From: Vibrio sp. FE10
GTDB taxonomy: Bacteria; Pseudomonadota; Gammaproteobacteria; Enterobacterales; Vibrionaceae
Assembly (NCBI RefSeq): GCF_030297155.1
Contig: NZ_AP028067.1
Coordinates: 496,001 to 560,000 of the forward strand
Direction of reading: 5' to 3'
DNA length: 64,000 nucleotides
How positions within the stretch are numbered: the first letter of the stretch is position 1; each line of letters starts with the position of its first letter. The position numbers and the translations under genes were made by a program. Under the pieces are notes generated by a model. That model made no database searches. It saw only the letters and a program-made list of their open reading frames with translations, and was not told the origin of the DNA. Below are positions 21,436-35,020 of this stretch, piece by piece.

Positions 21436-21519
21436 GTTAGTAAATAAAATTATTTATAAAGTGATTTGTTTACTAATATAGCTTGTTAGCCAGGTAAGTA
21501 AATAAAAAACCTTACTAAC
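21436..21519. promoter_or_regulatory. Putative operator: repeated TTAGTAA half-sites
   Basis: Four related half-sites lie upstream of the flavodoxin-like gene: TTAGTAAA (21437-21444), TTTACTAA (21469-21476), GTAAGTAAAT (21496-21505) and CTTACTAAC (21511-21519). They are arranged as two inverted pairs. This suggests a dimeric repressor or activator; which one is unknown. Confidence 0.4.
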
Positions 21520-21524
21520 CTTTA

Positions 21525-21557
21525 AGCTAAGAGCTAAGAGCTAAGAGCTAGGAGCTA
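21525..21557. repeat. 7-bp tandem repeat AGCTAAG
   Basis: Three perfect AGCTAAG units, one AGCTAGG unit and a partial unit lie in a row in the non-coding gap between the flavodoxin-like and TRIC genes. Confidence 0.8.
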
Positions 21558-21645
21558 TGAACTAACAAGCTAACTAAATTGAGAGTAAGGAAAGAAAGGG
21601 GATCTTTGAAGGGTGAAATTGAGGGTACAGTGATTTAAAACGGAA

Positions 21646-21669
21646 TTAAAAAGGCTCCTTTGCGGAGCC
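21646..21669 (-). terminator. Terminator after TRIC-family gene
   Basis: On the - strand GGCTCC-GCAAA-GGAGCC is followed by TTTTTAATT, 23 bp after the stop codon of the gene at 21693-22310. Confidence 0.8.
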
Positions 21670-21692
21670 CATTTCTATTTTGTAACGCTAGC

Positions 21693-22310
21693 CTATTTGA
21701 TTGCGAAGGTAGGCAGTGACAAGTGCCAGCGAATAGCGCCAAGCCTAATCAATAGTGTCGTGAACACGCCGGCTAAAAAGGCCGTTTCTGAATCGTGCCC
21801 CATGCTAATTGCCATGGTATGGAAAGCGCCGCCAATGATACAAGCGGTCGCGTAGACTTCACTTCTTAGGATCATTGGAACTTCACGAGCAAGTACGTCA
21901 CGGATAATGCCGCCACCGCAGCCTGTGATCACACCCATGATAATAGCAACCAATGCAGAGTCTTGATAAATCAGTGCTTTCTCAACACCAATGCCAACAA
22001 ATACCGCTAAGCCGATCGCATCACATACTGGCAGGATCCACCAAGCCAGACGCTTTGGACGTCTTACTATAATCATGGTCAGCAAACAGGTGGTGATGAT
22101 GACCCAAAGGTAGGTGGTATCGGTGATCCAAAACACGGGAGTTGCACCCAATGCCATGTCACGAATAGTACCACCGCCAATCGCGGTTACACTGCCTAAA
22201 ACGGCGACACCAAAGGGATCCATCTTAAGACGGCCAGCGACAAATACGCCTGAGACAGCAAAAATGGCAGTGCCAAATAAATCGATAATATAAAGCAGCA
22301 TGGAGTCCAT
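21693..22310 (-). CDS. TRIC cation channel / UPF0126 family membrane protein
   Basis: Predicted inner-membrane protein of 205 residues with about six or seven hydrophobic segments. Two internal repeats each carry the family glycine-rich motif: GGGTIRDMALG near residues 46-56 and GGGIIRDVLAREVP near 132-145. Prokaryotic members (YadS/YicG type) form trimeric potassium channels, but YicG-like proteins have also been linked to glycine handling, so the substrate is open. It lies 74 bp after the start side of btuF's 3' end and has its own terminator. Confidence 0.85.
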   Translation of the reverse strand: MDSMLLYIIDLFGTAIFAVSGVFVAGRLKMDPFGVAVLGSVTAIGGGTIRDMALGATPVFWITDTTYLWVIITTCLLTMIIVRRPKRLAWWILPVCDAIGLAVFVGIGVEKALIYQDSALVAIIMGVITGCGGGIIRDVLAREVPMILRSEVYATACIIGGAFHTMAISMGHDSETAFLAGVFTTLLIRLGAIRWHLSLPTFAIK

Positions 22311-22384
22311 GATACTGGTGCTCTTATGGTTGAAATTGTAGGGACAGGTCGGTGGCGAATTGTACGAAAAAACGCAGCAAATAG

Positions 22385-23257
22385 TTAGTGATTTTGCCTA
22401 GCTCTATCGAAGAAATCGCATACTTGTTGGATCGCTTTCAAAGTTCTCGTCGTCGGGCGATTAATCCAATCAGAGTTGAGTGACCAAATCTGATTTTGAG
22501 CGACTGCCGGGATCTCATCTTCCCAAGTTTGCCACATGGTTCCATTCTCAATTGCATGCTGAGAAGTGAAGATCACTTGTGGCTTCCTTAACACAACTTG
22601 CTCAATGCCAACTTGCGGGTAAGGGGAAGCACTGTCTTCAAAAATATTGTGGCCACCACAAAACTCAAACACCTCGCTTGGCCAGTGCCCTTGAGCGACG
22701 GTGATGATCGGCTTTTCACTGAGCTGATAAAAATAATTTACTGGCTCAGCATCTTTATATTTTAGTCTCAACGCGTTGAGCTGCTCTTTGTATTGCTTGG
22801 CATTATTCTCTCCAATACTCGGGTCACTGGAGTATTGGCTGAGTTGCTCGATATTGGTCGCAATGCTGTCTAGGCTTTTGGTTTTAGAGTAGTAAATATT
22901 AAATCCAAACTGCTCCAGTTTTGCGAGTTCTCTTGGCGGATTCCCAGCAGGCCACGCGAGAATCAGATCAGGTTGCAGGGCGATGATTTTCTCAACCTTG
23001 ATGCCTTGGTAATTCGCCACTTTCTCTAGCTTGTCAGCTTGTGGTGGATAATCACTTCGCTCACTCACCGCGATTAGGTTGTCACCTAAACCTGCGCTGT
23101 AGGCGAGCTCAGTCGCATGAGGAGCAAGACTGATGACACGTTTGGCAGTCACGACTTCTGTTGCGTTCTCTGTTGCGAGGGAAGCGGGAGTCCATAAACA
23201 AAAGCTGAGACTGAACGCGAGGGCGGTACATCGTGTAATGAGTTGAGAGGGTTTCAC
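22385..23257 (-). CDS. btuF: Cobalamin-binding periplasmic protein BtuF
   Basis: Periplasmic vitamin B12-binding protein that delivers to the BtuCD ABC importer. It has 290 residues with a Sec signal peptide (hydrophobic core near residues 10-28, cleavage probably after SLA near 29). The type III helical-backbone binding-protein motif RVISLAPHATELAYSAG begins the mature domain. The start is GTG with AAGGGA upstream. It begins 1 bp after the cbiB stop and is the third gene of an mtnN-cbiB-btuF operon. Confidence 0.93.
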   Translation of the reverse strand: MKPSQLITRCTALAFSLSFCLWTPASLATENATEVVTAKRVISLAPHATELAYSAGLGDNLIAVSERSDYPPQADKLEKVANYQGIKVEKIIALQPDLILAWPAGNPPRELAKLEQFGFNIYYSKTKSLDSIATNIEQLSQYSSDPSIGENNAKQYKEQLNALRLKYKDAEPVNYFYQLSEKPIITVAQGHWPSEVFEFCGGHNIFEDSASPYPQVGIEQVVLRKPQVIFTSQHAIENGTMWQTWEDEIPAVAQNQIWSLNSDWINRPTTRTLKAIQQVCDFFDRARQNH

Positions 23258-23258
23258 T

Positions 23259-24212
23259 TTAAATCCCTTGGTGAATAATGAGTAAGACTAGGCTTTGTAA
23301 GAATATCCAGATAGCGATGCGGCCAAAAACCAGCTTTTGAACCTGTGACAAATGTAGGGCTGATGGAGCGATTCTGCCGCCTAATTTTGCACGAATGGCT
23401 TTGGTATTGTCGTAAATCGCAGGGCCGCCCAATGATAGCTCGAGCTTGTTGCCAACAGCGGTAACTAACCATGCTGGGCCGGGTAATGGCCAAGAACGAC
23501 TCTGAACTAACATCATCTTAAACGTGTGTGTGGCTTTATCACCACATACGATCATCAAAGCAAATAAGCGCATGGGTATGAATTCTAGGATAGCGACAAT
23601 CTTGATAGCCGTTGAGCCGAACGGAGAAAATCGCTTACGACTTGGTGACCACGCACGCGCTAACTCAACAATCAGGCGATACATTAAAGCGGCGACTCCA
23701 CCACCAATGGCGTACCAGAACAACACACAAACCACATTACGAGCGTAACCCATGATGATGGTTTCAGCAGCGGCTTTGCCAAGCCCTAGTGATGACAGTG
23801 ATTCAGTTTGACGATTAACAATAGGAGCCAATAACTGACGAGCGGCAGCTTTATCTTCTCGGCCAAGTGCTTTGATCAACTGATTAGCCAGCTTTTCATT
23901 ATTGCGCCAATCAATGGCGAGTAATAACAGCGCTAATTCAAACAGTTGAGATTGCCAAACCAGTGGCTGCAGTGCCAATAGAATAACGAGTGCCGGCAAG
24001 ACCATTAACCCCCAGGCTAATGTGCCCGAGATTAAGCTTTGGGAATAGTTTTGGTTGTTATTAACCTTGCTTGCTAAAAGCTCAGCAAACTTATGCCATA
24101 AGGTCGTGGGATGTGCGGCATGGGGGATAGGTAAAATTAAATGAAAAAGCAGTGCTCCCCACATTACAAGGAGCACGCCATTTGCAAATACCTGATCAAA
24201 CAGTGTTTGCAT
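23259..24212 (-). CDS. cbiB: Cobalamin biosynthesis protein CbiB/CobD family
   Basis: Integral membrane protein of 317 residues with several hydrophobic segments. CbiB/CobD attaches aminopropanol (phosphate) to adenosylcobyric acid. The motif AIRAKLGGRIAPSALHLSQ, close to the C-terminus, and the region SRSWPLPGPAWLVTAVGNKLELSLGGP are family features. Its position between mtnN and btuF suggests a role in cobinamide salvage, but no other cob genes are in the window. It lies 10 bp after mtnN and 1 bp before btuF. Confidence 0.87.
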   Translation of the reverse strand: MQTLFDQVFANGVLLVMWGALLFHLILPIPHAAHPTTLWHKFAELLASKVNNNQNYSQSLISGTLAWGLMVLPALVILLALQPLVWQSQLFELALLLLAIDWRNNEKLANQLIKALGREDKAAARQLLAPIVNRQTESLSSLGLGKAAAETIIMGYARNVVCVLFWYAIGGGVAALMYRLIVELARAWSPSRKRFSPFGSTAIKIVAILEFIPMRLFALMIVCGDKATHTFKMMLVQSRSWPLPGPAWLVTAVGNKLELSLGGPAIYDNTKAIRAKLGGRIAPSALHLSQVQKLVFGRIAIWIFLQSLVLLIIHQGI

Positions 24213-24222
24213 GTCTAGTCGC

Positions 24223-24918
24223 TTACTTTAGTAGGGCAACCATTTTGATAACCATTTCAGAAGAGCTTTGTGCTGCTAGCGGCAGGAACTCTTCGAAGCT
24301 CATTGGTGATTCTTTGTCTGCAACGTCAGAGATTGCACGAACAACCACGAATGGTACTTGGAATTGGTGACAAGCTTGAGCGATAGCCGATGCTTCCATC
24401 TCTACAGCAACCACTGATGGGAAGTGCTTACGGATGAACTCTTGGCGTTCTGCTGTGCAAACAAATGCGTCGCCAGTACAGATAAGGCCACGAACGGCGT
24501 GCTTATCTTCCATTTGCGATAGCGCTTGTTCAGCAACAGCCATTAGCTTGTCATCTGCCTTGAATGCTGCAGGTTGACCAGCCATTTGGCCGATTTCGTA
24601 ACCGAAAGCCGTTACGTCTGCATCGTGGTGACGAACTTCAGTAGAGATAACTACATCGCCAAGGTTTAGCGTTGAATCAAAACCGCCAGCAGAGCCAGTA
24701 TTTAATACTACATCTGGTTGGTATTCGCTTAGCAGGATTGAAGTACCAACAGCCGCTGCTACTTTACCAATGCCTGATTGAAGCAAAACAACGTCAACAC
24801 CATTTAGCTGACCAGAGAAAAAGGTACAACCGCCTTTATTAACTTCAGTAATGTCTGAAATTGCTGCTTTTAGGATCGCAACTTCTTGCTCCATTGCGCC
24901 AATGATGCCGATTTTCAT
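24223..24918 (-). CDS. mtnN: 5'-methylthioadenosine/S-adenosylhomocysteine nucleosidase
   Basis: Cytoplasmic nucleosidase (Pfs) that cleaves MTA and SAH; the S-ribosylhomocysteine produced is the LuxS substrate for autoinducer-2. It has 231 residues. E12 is in the N-terminal MEQEVAIL, the substrate-binding VEMEASA is near residue 173, and the catalytic Asp is in ISDVAD near 197. First gene of the operon with cbiB and btuF. An IS3-family element ends 128 bp upstream and may have displaced or replaced distal promoter sequence. Confidence 0.97.
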   Translation of the reverse strand: MKIGIIGAMEQEVAILKAAISDITEVNKGGCTFFSGQLNGVDVVLLQSGIGKVAAAVGTSILLSEYQPDVVLNTGSAGGFDSTLNLGDVVISTEVRHHDADVTAFGYEIGQMAGQPAAFKADDKLMAVAEQALSQMEDKHAVRGLICTGDAFVCTAERQEFIRKHFPSVVAVEMEASAIAQACHQFQVPFVVVRAISDVADKESPMSFEEFLPLAAQSSSEMVIKMVALLK

Positions 24919-25080
24919 GTGTAGTCTCTTAATAAAAATTATTTAAACAGTAGAGCGAAATTGTAGCATGGAAGAGAAGTGTCGAGCGACTGCCCTGAAG
25001 CACTTCTCATTCGAATAGCAGCGATTTATCTGTGTATTCTTTTATCTGACCCGTCCTGATATGGGTTGACACTTGATTGA

Positions 25081-25887
25081 CTAAAACGCTCGATGTACTT
25101 CATCGGGCGTTTTGTATTTTAGAGCGGTGTGAGGCCTATATTCATTATAGATTTTTACTGATTCGGCGACCATTTTCTTTGCTTCATCTAAATCATTAGG
25201 CTTATTCAACAGATACTCCATCTTCAATATTCCGTTGATCCTCTCCGCCAACGCATTCTGATAACAGTCATAGCCATCAGTCATTGAGCAAGATACATCA
25301 TACTGTCGATGCAACTCTTGGTATTCCACAGAGCAGTATTGAACACCTCGATCTGAGTGATGTACAAGCTCACCTGTATTCTTCCGCTCTTTCAACGCGT
25401 TTAAAAAGGCCTGCTTGACCGTGCGAGCTTTCATATCATCACCTATGTGATAGCCCACGATTTTTCTTGAGTAAGCGTCCGTCACTAAACTGAGATAAGT
25501 ACTACCACACCGCGTTGCTAGATAAGTAATATCTGCAACCCATAATTGCTCTGGTCTTTCCGGTATTAAGCCTTCTTTGATTCGATTTGGATGGCAGTAA
25601 AAGCGATGATTACTGTTTGTGGTTCGATGATAAGCCCTTCGATTCGGCACTAATAATCGATTCATTCTCAGCAGAGAAAATAAGCGGTCTCGACCGATTT
25701 CAATATCATTCTGAGCAAGTAAATACTTGATCTTACGAGCCCCTATACGAGGGTGCATCATCCTTTGCTCCTTCACAAAACCGAGTACTGATTCATCTTT
25801 CTTTGTCTGATGAATTTCTGTAACACAGCGCTTGTAGAAAGCTTGTCGTGTAATACCGATGAAGTGACAAGCTTTAGTGACGGTCAA
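25081..25887 (-). CDS. IS3-family transposase OrfB (DDE catalytic domain)
   Basis: Retroviral-integrase-like transposase of 268 residues. The DDE residues can be placed: D in WVADITYL, D in HHSDRGVQYCS and E in LAERINGILKMEYL. An HTH_21 region precedes the core. The nominal start is TTG in a TTGA overlap with the orfA stop. The frame is open upstream past the A6C slippery site (25898-25904), so the working protein is probably an OrfAB fusion made by -1 frameshifting. Confidence 0.93.
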   Translation of the reverse strand: MTVTKACHFIGITRQAFYKRCVTEIHQTKKDESVLGFVKEQRMMHPRIGARKIKYLLAQNDIEIGRDRLFSLLRMNRLLVPNRRAYHRTTNSNHRFYCHPNRIKEGLIPERPEQLWVADITYLATRCGSTYLSLVTDAYSRKIVGYHIGDDMKARTVKQAFLNALKERKNTGELVHHSDRGVQYCSVEYQELHRQYDVSCSMTDGYDCYQNALAERINGILKMEYLLNKPNDLDEAKKMVAESVKIYNEYRPHTALKYKTPDEVHRAF

Positions 25888-26285
25888 CTTTCTGACCGTT
25901 TTTTCCTTAATAACTCGGCCTTGCGCTTCTTTGAGATTCGGACACCGAAATCTCGATCCATGACTTTTACAACCGCTTCAAAGAACTCAGCTTTGAGCTG
26001 AGTCTCTTCTAATTGCTGCTCGAGTTCTTTGATTCGTTGCTCTGGGGTTTGAGTTGAGGAAGAGTTTGACATAGTCGCTCCTAACGCTCTCGATTGTTCT
26101 GTTCCTTTAGACCAATCTAGTTGACCATGTTTGCGAAGCCAAACTAAAACGGTAGAGCGACCTTGGATCCCATAACGTTCTTGAGCTTGCTTATAAGTCA
26201 TTTCGCCTTTTTCAACTTGGCTTACGACTGCCAATTTAAAGGCAAGAGAATAATCTCGTTGAGTACGTCTACTTGTTGTTTTCAT
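25884..26285 (-). CDS. IS3-family OrfA (helix-turn-helix, leucine-zipper)
   Basis: DNA-binding partner of the transposase. From the ATG at 26285 it has 133 residues. GGAG lies 6 bp upstream, so I prefer this to the ATG at 26303, which lacks a ribosome-binding site and sits 10 bp inside the right inverted repeat. The N-terminal HTH (YKQAQERYGIQGRSTVLVWLRKHG) binds the ends. The C-terminal heptad region (QRIKELEQQLEETQLKAEFFE) is the usual leucine zipper. Confidence 0.9.
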   Translation of the reverse strand: MKTTSRRTQRDYSLAFKLAVVSQVEKGEMTYKQAQERYGIQGRSTVLVWLRKHGQLDWSKGTEQSRALGATMSNSSSTQTPEQRIKELEQQLEETQLKAEFFEAVVKVMDRDFGVRISKKRKAELLRKKRSES

Positions 26286-26340
26286 GACACTCTCCAATTT
26301 CATGTTGGAAATGTGTCAACCATATTTAGGACGGTACAAT

Positions 26341-26769
26341 CTATTTGATTAAGCCTTCGCTTTTTAGGCTTGTGCGAAGTTGATCCGCTCGCTTTCGGTT
26401 GACACCAAAATCAGAATGGCCAGTGCGAGACTCTGAACGCACGATCAGTTTGCCATCAGTGATCTTAAGTTCTAAGTCATCGACAAAGCGCATGATGCGA
26501 GAAGTACATTCAACACGCAGGTAATCTTCTGTTTTACTCGCGGTTTTCGATCCCGGTAAGGTTAGGACAACTTGTTCAATCTGATCGAGAGTTACAGACT
26601 CTGAGAGGTCAAACTCTGCTAGAGCATGTTGTTCACGGCTATCTTGAGTTGATACACAATTGGGTTTATCACCACAAGGCGATGAAGTTCTGTCTTTCAT
26701 GTCCGTGATTCCTTGGCTGCAAGCGGTTAGAGTTAAAAGAGATAGAGAGAGGAGAGCGGCTTTTTTCAT
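26341..26769 (-). CDS. DUF1499 family lipoprotein
   Basis: Predicted lipoprotein of 142 residues. A lipoprotein signal peptide ends in the lipobox LTAC, with Cys17 as the lipidation site. The DUF1499 region begins near SPCGDKPNCVSTQ and ends with SRTGHSDFGVNRKR. The function of the family is unknown; related proteins are exported or thylakoid proteins. The stop codon TAG (26341-26343) abuts the IS3 insertion, and the first base of the stop triplet on the + strand is part of the target duplication, so the ORF is intact. Confidence 0.85.
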   Translation of the reverse strand: MKKAALLSLSLLTLTACSQGITDMKDRTSSPCGDKPNCVSTQDSREQHALAEFDLSESVTLDQIEQVVLTLPGSKTASKTEDYLRVECTSRIMRFVDDLELKITDGKLIVRSESRTGHSDFGVNRKRADQLRTSLKSEGLIK

Positions 26770-26874
26770 CGTGATTCCTATGGCATTTTAGTTCTAATTA
26801 TAGTTATCGGTATTGGCTTGTTTGCGATTGTTTTACGTATTTTCGTTATGCTTGTGATCAAACGTATCGAATTG

Positions 26875-26905
26875 AAAAAAGGATCCATGCTTGGATCCTT
26901 TTTTT
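26875..26905 (-). terminator. Terminator of the gltBD-1 operon (symmetrical)
   Basis: AAAAAAGGATCC-ATGCTT-GGATCCTTTTTTT works in both directions. On the - strand it is the first terminator after gltD, but a 266-bp element lies between it and the gltD stop. Confidence 0.85.
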
Positions 26906-26942
26906 ATAGTAACGAACTGAGTAGTAAAGGAAACTTTATACT

Positions 26943-27208
26943 AGGGCGTGTTGACCTTTCGTGGTTAAATTTTGTTCGAGATAAAAGCGTTTTAATCGCG
27001 GCGAGGGGGAAGTAGCCTAGTCACTCTAAGCAAATCTCCCTCAACAAAGAGTAAAACGCTTTTAGCCGAACCCTTCGGGCAGCGTTTGCTGGTCATTTCT
27101 ACTACGTTATTGGCTTCTCATGTAGGCTAGCTACACATCGACGCCTCTGCCTTGTATAAATGTCCAGCAACTCGCTGCAAAAATCAGCTCGAAAGATCAA
27201 CACGCCCT
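26943..27208. mobile_element. MITE-like element, 266 bp, with 19-bp terminal inverted repeats
   Basis: The left end AGGGCGTGTTGACCTTTCG (26943-26961) and the right end CGAAAGATCAACACGCCCT (27190-27208) are inverted repeats with 18 of 19 matches. Inside, a second inverted repeat TAAAACGCTTTT / AAAAGCGTTTTA (26983-26994 and 27052-27063) encloses GAGGGGGA / TCTCCCTC, giving a long hairpin. There is no transposase ORF. No clear target duplication is seen (flanks ATACT and GGTCA). It ends 2 bp beyond the gltD stop codon. Confidence 0.75.
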
Positions 27209-27210
27209 GG

Positions 27211-33103
<5,893 letters not shown>

Positions 33104-33450
33104 TGCAATTCTCCCTTTTGCTTCGCTGTCATCCAGACAGTAAATGACTAACTATTCATGTACTTGTTATTTTTTTATGAACTTGTTCTTATATAAACTG
33201 ATAGTTTGTTTTTAGCTAGCTAAAACGTTATTGGTTGTGTTAACAAAACCGATTGGTTTTATTTTCATCAGCTTTACAACGTATAGCTAATTGTGTTTAA
33301 GGTCAAGTTCATGGTTAATTATCATGTGTAAACGCGATTAGCCACGTAATAATCTAAAATAGTCGGTGAAGATCAATGAGATATAAAAGCTAGATGTTAA
33401 CGAGATTTAACATGTGCAGCAGTAGTGATTGAGAAAGAGTGAAAGGCCAG
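33104..33450. other. Upstream region of gltBD-1
   Basis: About 350 bp of AT-rich non-coding DNA upstream of the first gltB, with no ORF. A small stem AAAACC-GATT-GGTTTT lies at 33245-33260. I cannot assign specific promoter boxes with confidence. Confidence 0.3.
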
Positions 33451-33454
33451 ATAG

Positions 33455-33481
33455 AAAAAAGGCTAGCATCGAGTGCTAGCC
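33455..33481 (-). terminator. Terminator of the gltBD-2 operon
   Basis: On the - strand GGCTAGC-ACTCGAT-GCTAGCC is followed by TTTTTTC, about 70 bp after the gltD-2 stop. It separates the two GOGAT operons. Confidence 0.85.
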
Positions 33482-33550
33482 AAATATAAAAGTTAGGAAG
33501 GGTGTTGCTTTTTCCCTAGGCTAACGTCAACGACATTAGCCCGAGAAATA

Positions 33551-35020
33551 TTATGCGGAAAGCATGAGTGAATCAGCTTTCGCTTCTAAGTTTGAGTTAC
33601 CCATTAAGAAGTCATCAATGGCAATTGCACATTCACGACCTTCATTAATACAACGTACAACCAGAGATTGGCCAGTACGCATATCACCAGCAGCGAAAAC
33701 GCCTTTCTGGTTCGTCGCATAACCTTCAGAAGCCACGTTGCCGCGCTCGTCCAGTTTAATGTCGAGCTGAGCCAGTACACCTGTTGGTTCTGGGTGTAAG
33801 AAGCCCATCGCTAGGAATGCCATATCACAAGGGATAACACGTTCAGAGTTTGCTACTTCATCAAAACCTGGACGCTCACCTGGTTTCGCATCTTGCCAAA
33901 CGATGTCAGCAATGCGAAGTCCGGTTACATTACCGTTATCGTCAGAGATGAACTCTTTGGTTAGGATGTTCCAATGACGTTCACAACCTTCTTCGTGAGA
34001 AGTGGTGGTCTTCATGATCATTGGGTATTGAGGCCAAGGCATATTGGTAGGGCGTTGCTCTGGTGGGATCGGCATGATCTCAACCTGAGTAATGCTTGCT
34101 GCTTTATGACGGTTTGATGTGCCCACACAGTCAGAACCCGTATCACCACCACCGATAACCACAATGTGTTTATCTTTAGCGTGAAGCTCTTCTGTTTTAA
34201 GGTCTAGGTCGTTAGCACGGCGGTTGTTTTGACCAAGGAATTCCATGGCAAAGTGAACACCTTTCAGCTCACGACCTGGGATTGGTAAGTCACGTGGAAC
34301 CGTAGAACCACCCGTTAGCAATACCACATCAAATTCTTGGCGTAGCTGTTGAGCATTAACATCAACACCGATGTGTTGGTTTACTTTAAACTCAACGCCA
34401 GCTTCAGCCATTAGGTTGATCTTACGATCAATTACGTCCATACCCAGTTTGAAATCTGGGATACCGAAACGCAGTAGGCCACCCACTTTCTCGTCACGTT
34501 CAAATACAGTCACAGAGTGCCCGGCACTGTTTAGTTGCTCAGCAGCGGCTAGACCAGCAGGGCCTGAACCGATAACGGCAACTGTTTTACTTGTACGTGA
34601 ACGAGGTATTTTAGGCTTTGCGTACCCTTCACGGTACGCAGTTTCTACAATTGTTTTCTCGATATTACAGATAGTGATTGGGTCTTGGTTGATACCAAGA
34701 ACACAAGCACTTTCACAAGGAGCAGGACACACACGACCTGTAAATTCAGGGAAGTTATTGGTAGAGCTTAGAATGTTCCAAGCTTCTTCCCAGCTGTCAC
34801 GGTAAACCGCATCATTGAATTCTGGGATGATGTTACCAATCGGACAACCGCTGTGACAGAAAGGTACGCCACAGTCCATACAACGAGATGCTTGAGTATT
34901 GATCTTTTCACCAAACTCTTCGTTAAGTACGAACTCTTTGTTGTCTTCAATTCGAACTGACGGGTCGAGCTTCTTTGGAAGCTCACGACCGTGTTCTAAA
35001 AATCCAGTAGGCTTACCCAT
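33551..35020 (-). CDS. Glutamate synthase small subunit, second paralogue
   Basis: FAD/Fe-S NADPH-oxidising subunit of the second GOGAT, 489 residues. It begins MGKPTGFLEHGRELPKK, which resembles the small subunits of Bacillus and many other bacteria rather than the E. coli type. The Fe-S cysteines are in CMDCGVPFCHSGCP and CPAPCESACVLG. The FAD motif [13 protein letters not shown] is near residue 150 and GGGDTGSDC near 293. The start overlaps the gltB-2 stop by one base (TAATG), implying coupled translation. Confidence 0.95.
   Translation of the reverse strand: MGKPTGFLEHGRELPKKLDPSVRIEDNKEFVLNEEFGEKINTQASRCMDCGVPFCHSGCPIGNIIPEFNDAVYRDSWEEAWNILSSTNNFPEFTGRVCPAPCESACVLGINQDPITICNIEKTIVETAYREGYAKPKIPRSRTSKTVAVIGSGPAGLAAAEQLNSAGHSVTVFERDEKVGGLLRFGIPDFKLGMDVIDRKINLMAEAGVEFKVNQHIGVDVNAQQLRQEFDVVLLTGGSTVPRDLPIPGRELKGVHFAMEFLGQNNRRANDLDLKTEELHAKDKHIVVIGGGDTGSDCVGTSNRHKAASITQVEIMPIPPEQRPTNMPWPQYPMIMKTTTSHEEGCERHWNILTKEFISDDNGNVTGLRIADIVWQDAKPGERPGFDEVANSERVIPCDMAFLAMGFLHPEPTGVLAQLDIKLDERGNVASEGYATNQKGVFAAGDMRTGQSLVVRCINEGRECAIAIDDFLMGNSNLEAKADSLMLSA

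Larger units (their letters stand above)
25047..26338 (-). mobile_element. Complete IS3-family insertion sequence (1292 bp)
   Basis: The element is bounded by imperfect 26-bp inverted repeats beginning TG: 25047-25072 and 26313-26338 (19 of 26 identical, sharing CCGTCCT and GGTTGACAC). The flanks carry a 3-bp direct repeat ATC (25044-25046 and 26339-26341), the target-site duplication expected of IS3. It holds orfA and orfB on the - strand with a 4-bp stop/start overlap and an AAAAAAC slippery heptamer at 25898-25904. Both ORFs are intact, so it may still be active. It landed at the stop codon of the DUF1499 gene without changing it. Confidence 0.95.

Noticed and set aside
26818..27015. 65-codon + strand ORF overlapping the terminator and the MITE left end
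   Set aside because: It runs through a perfect bidirectional terminator and into the mobile element, has no ribosome-binding site and no recognisable domain.
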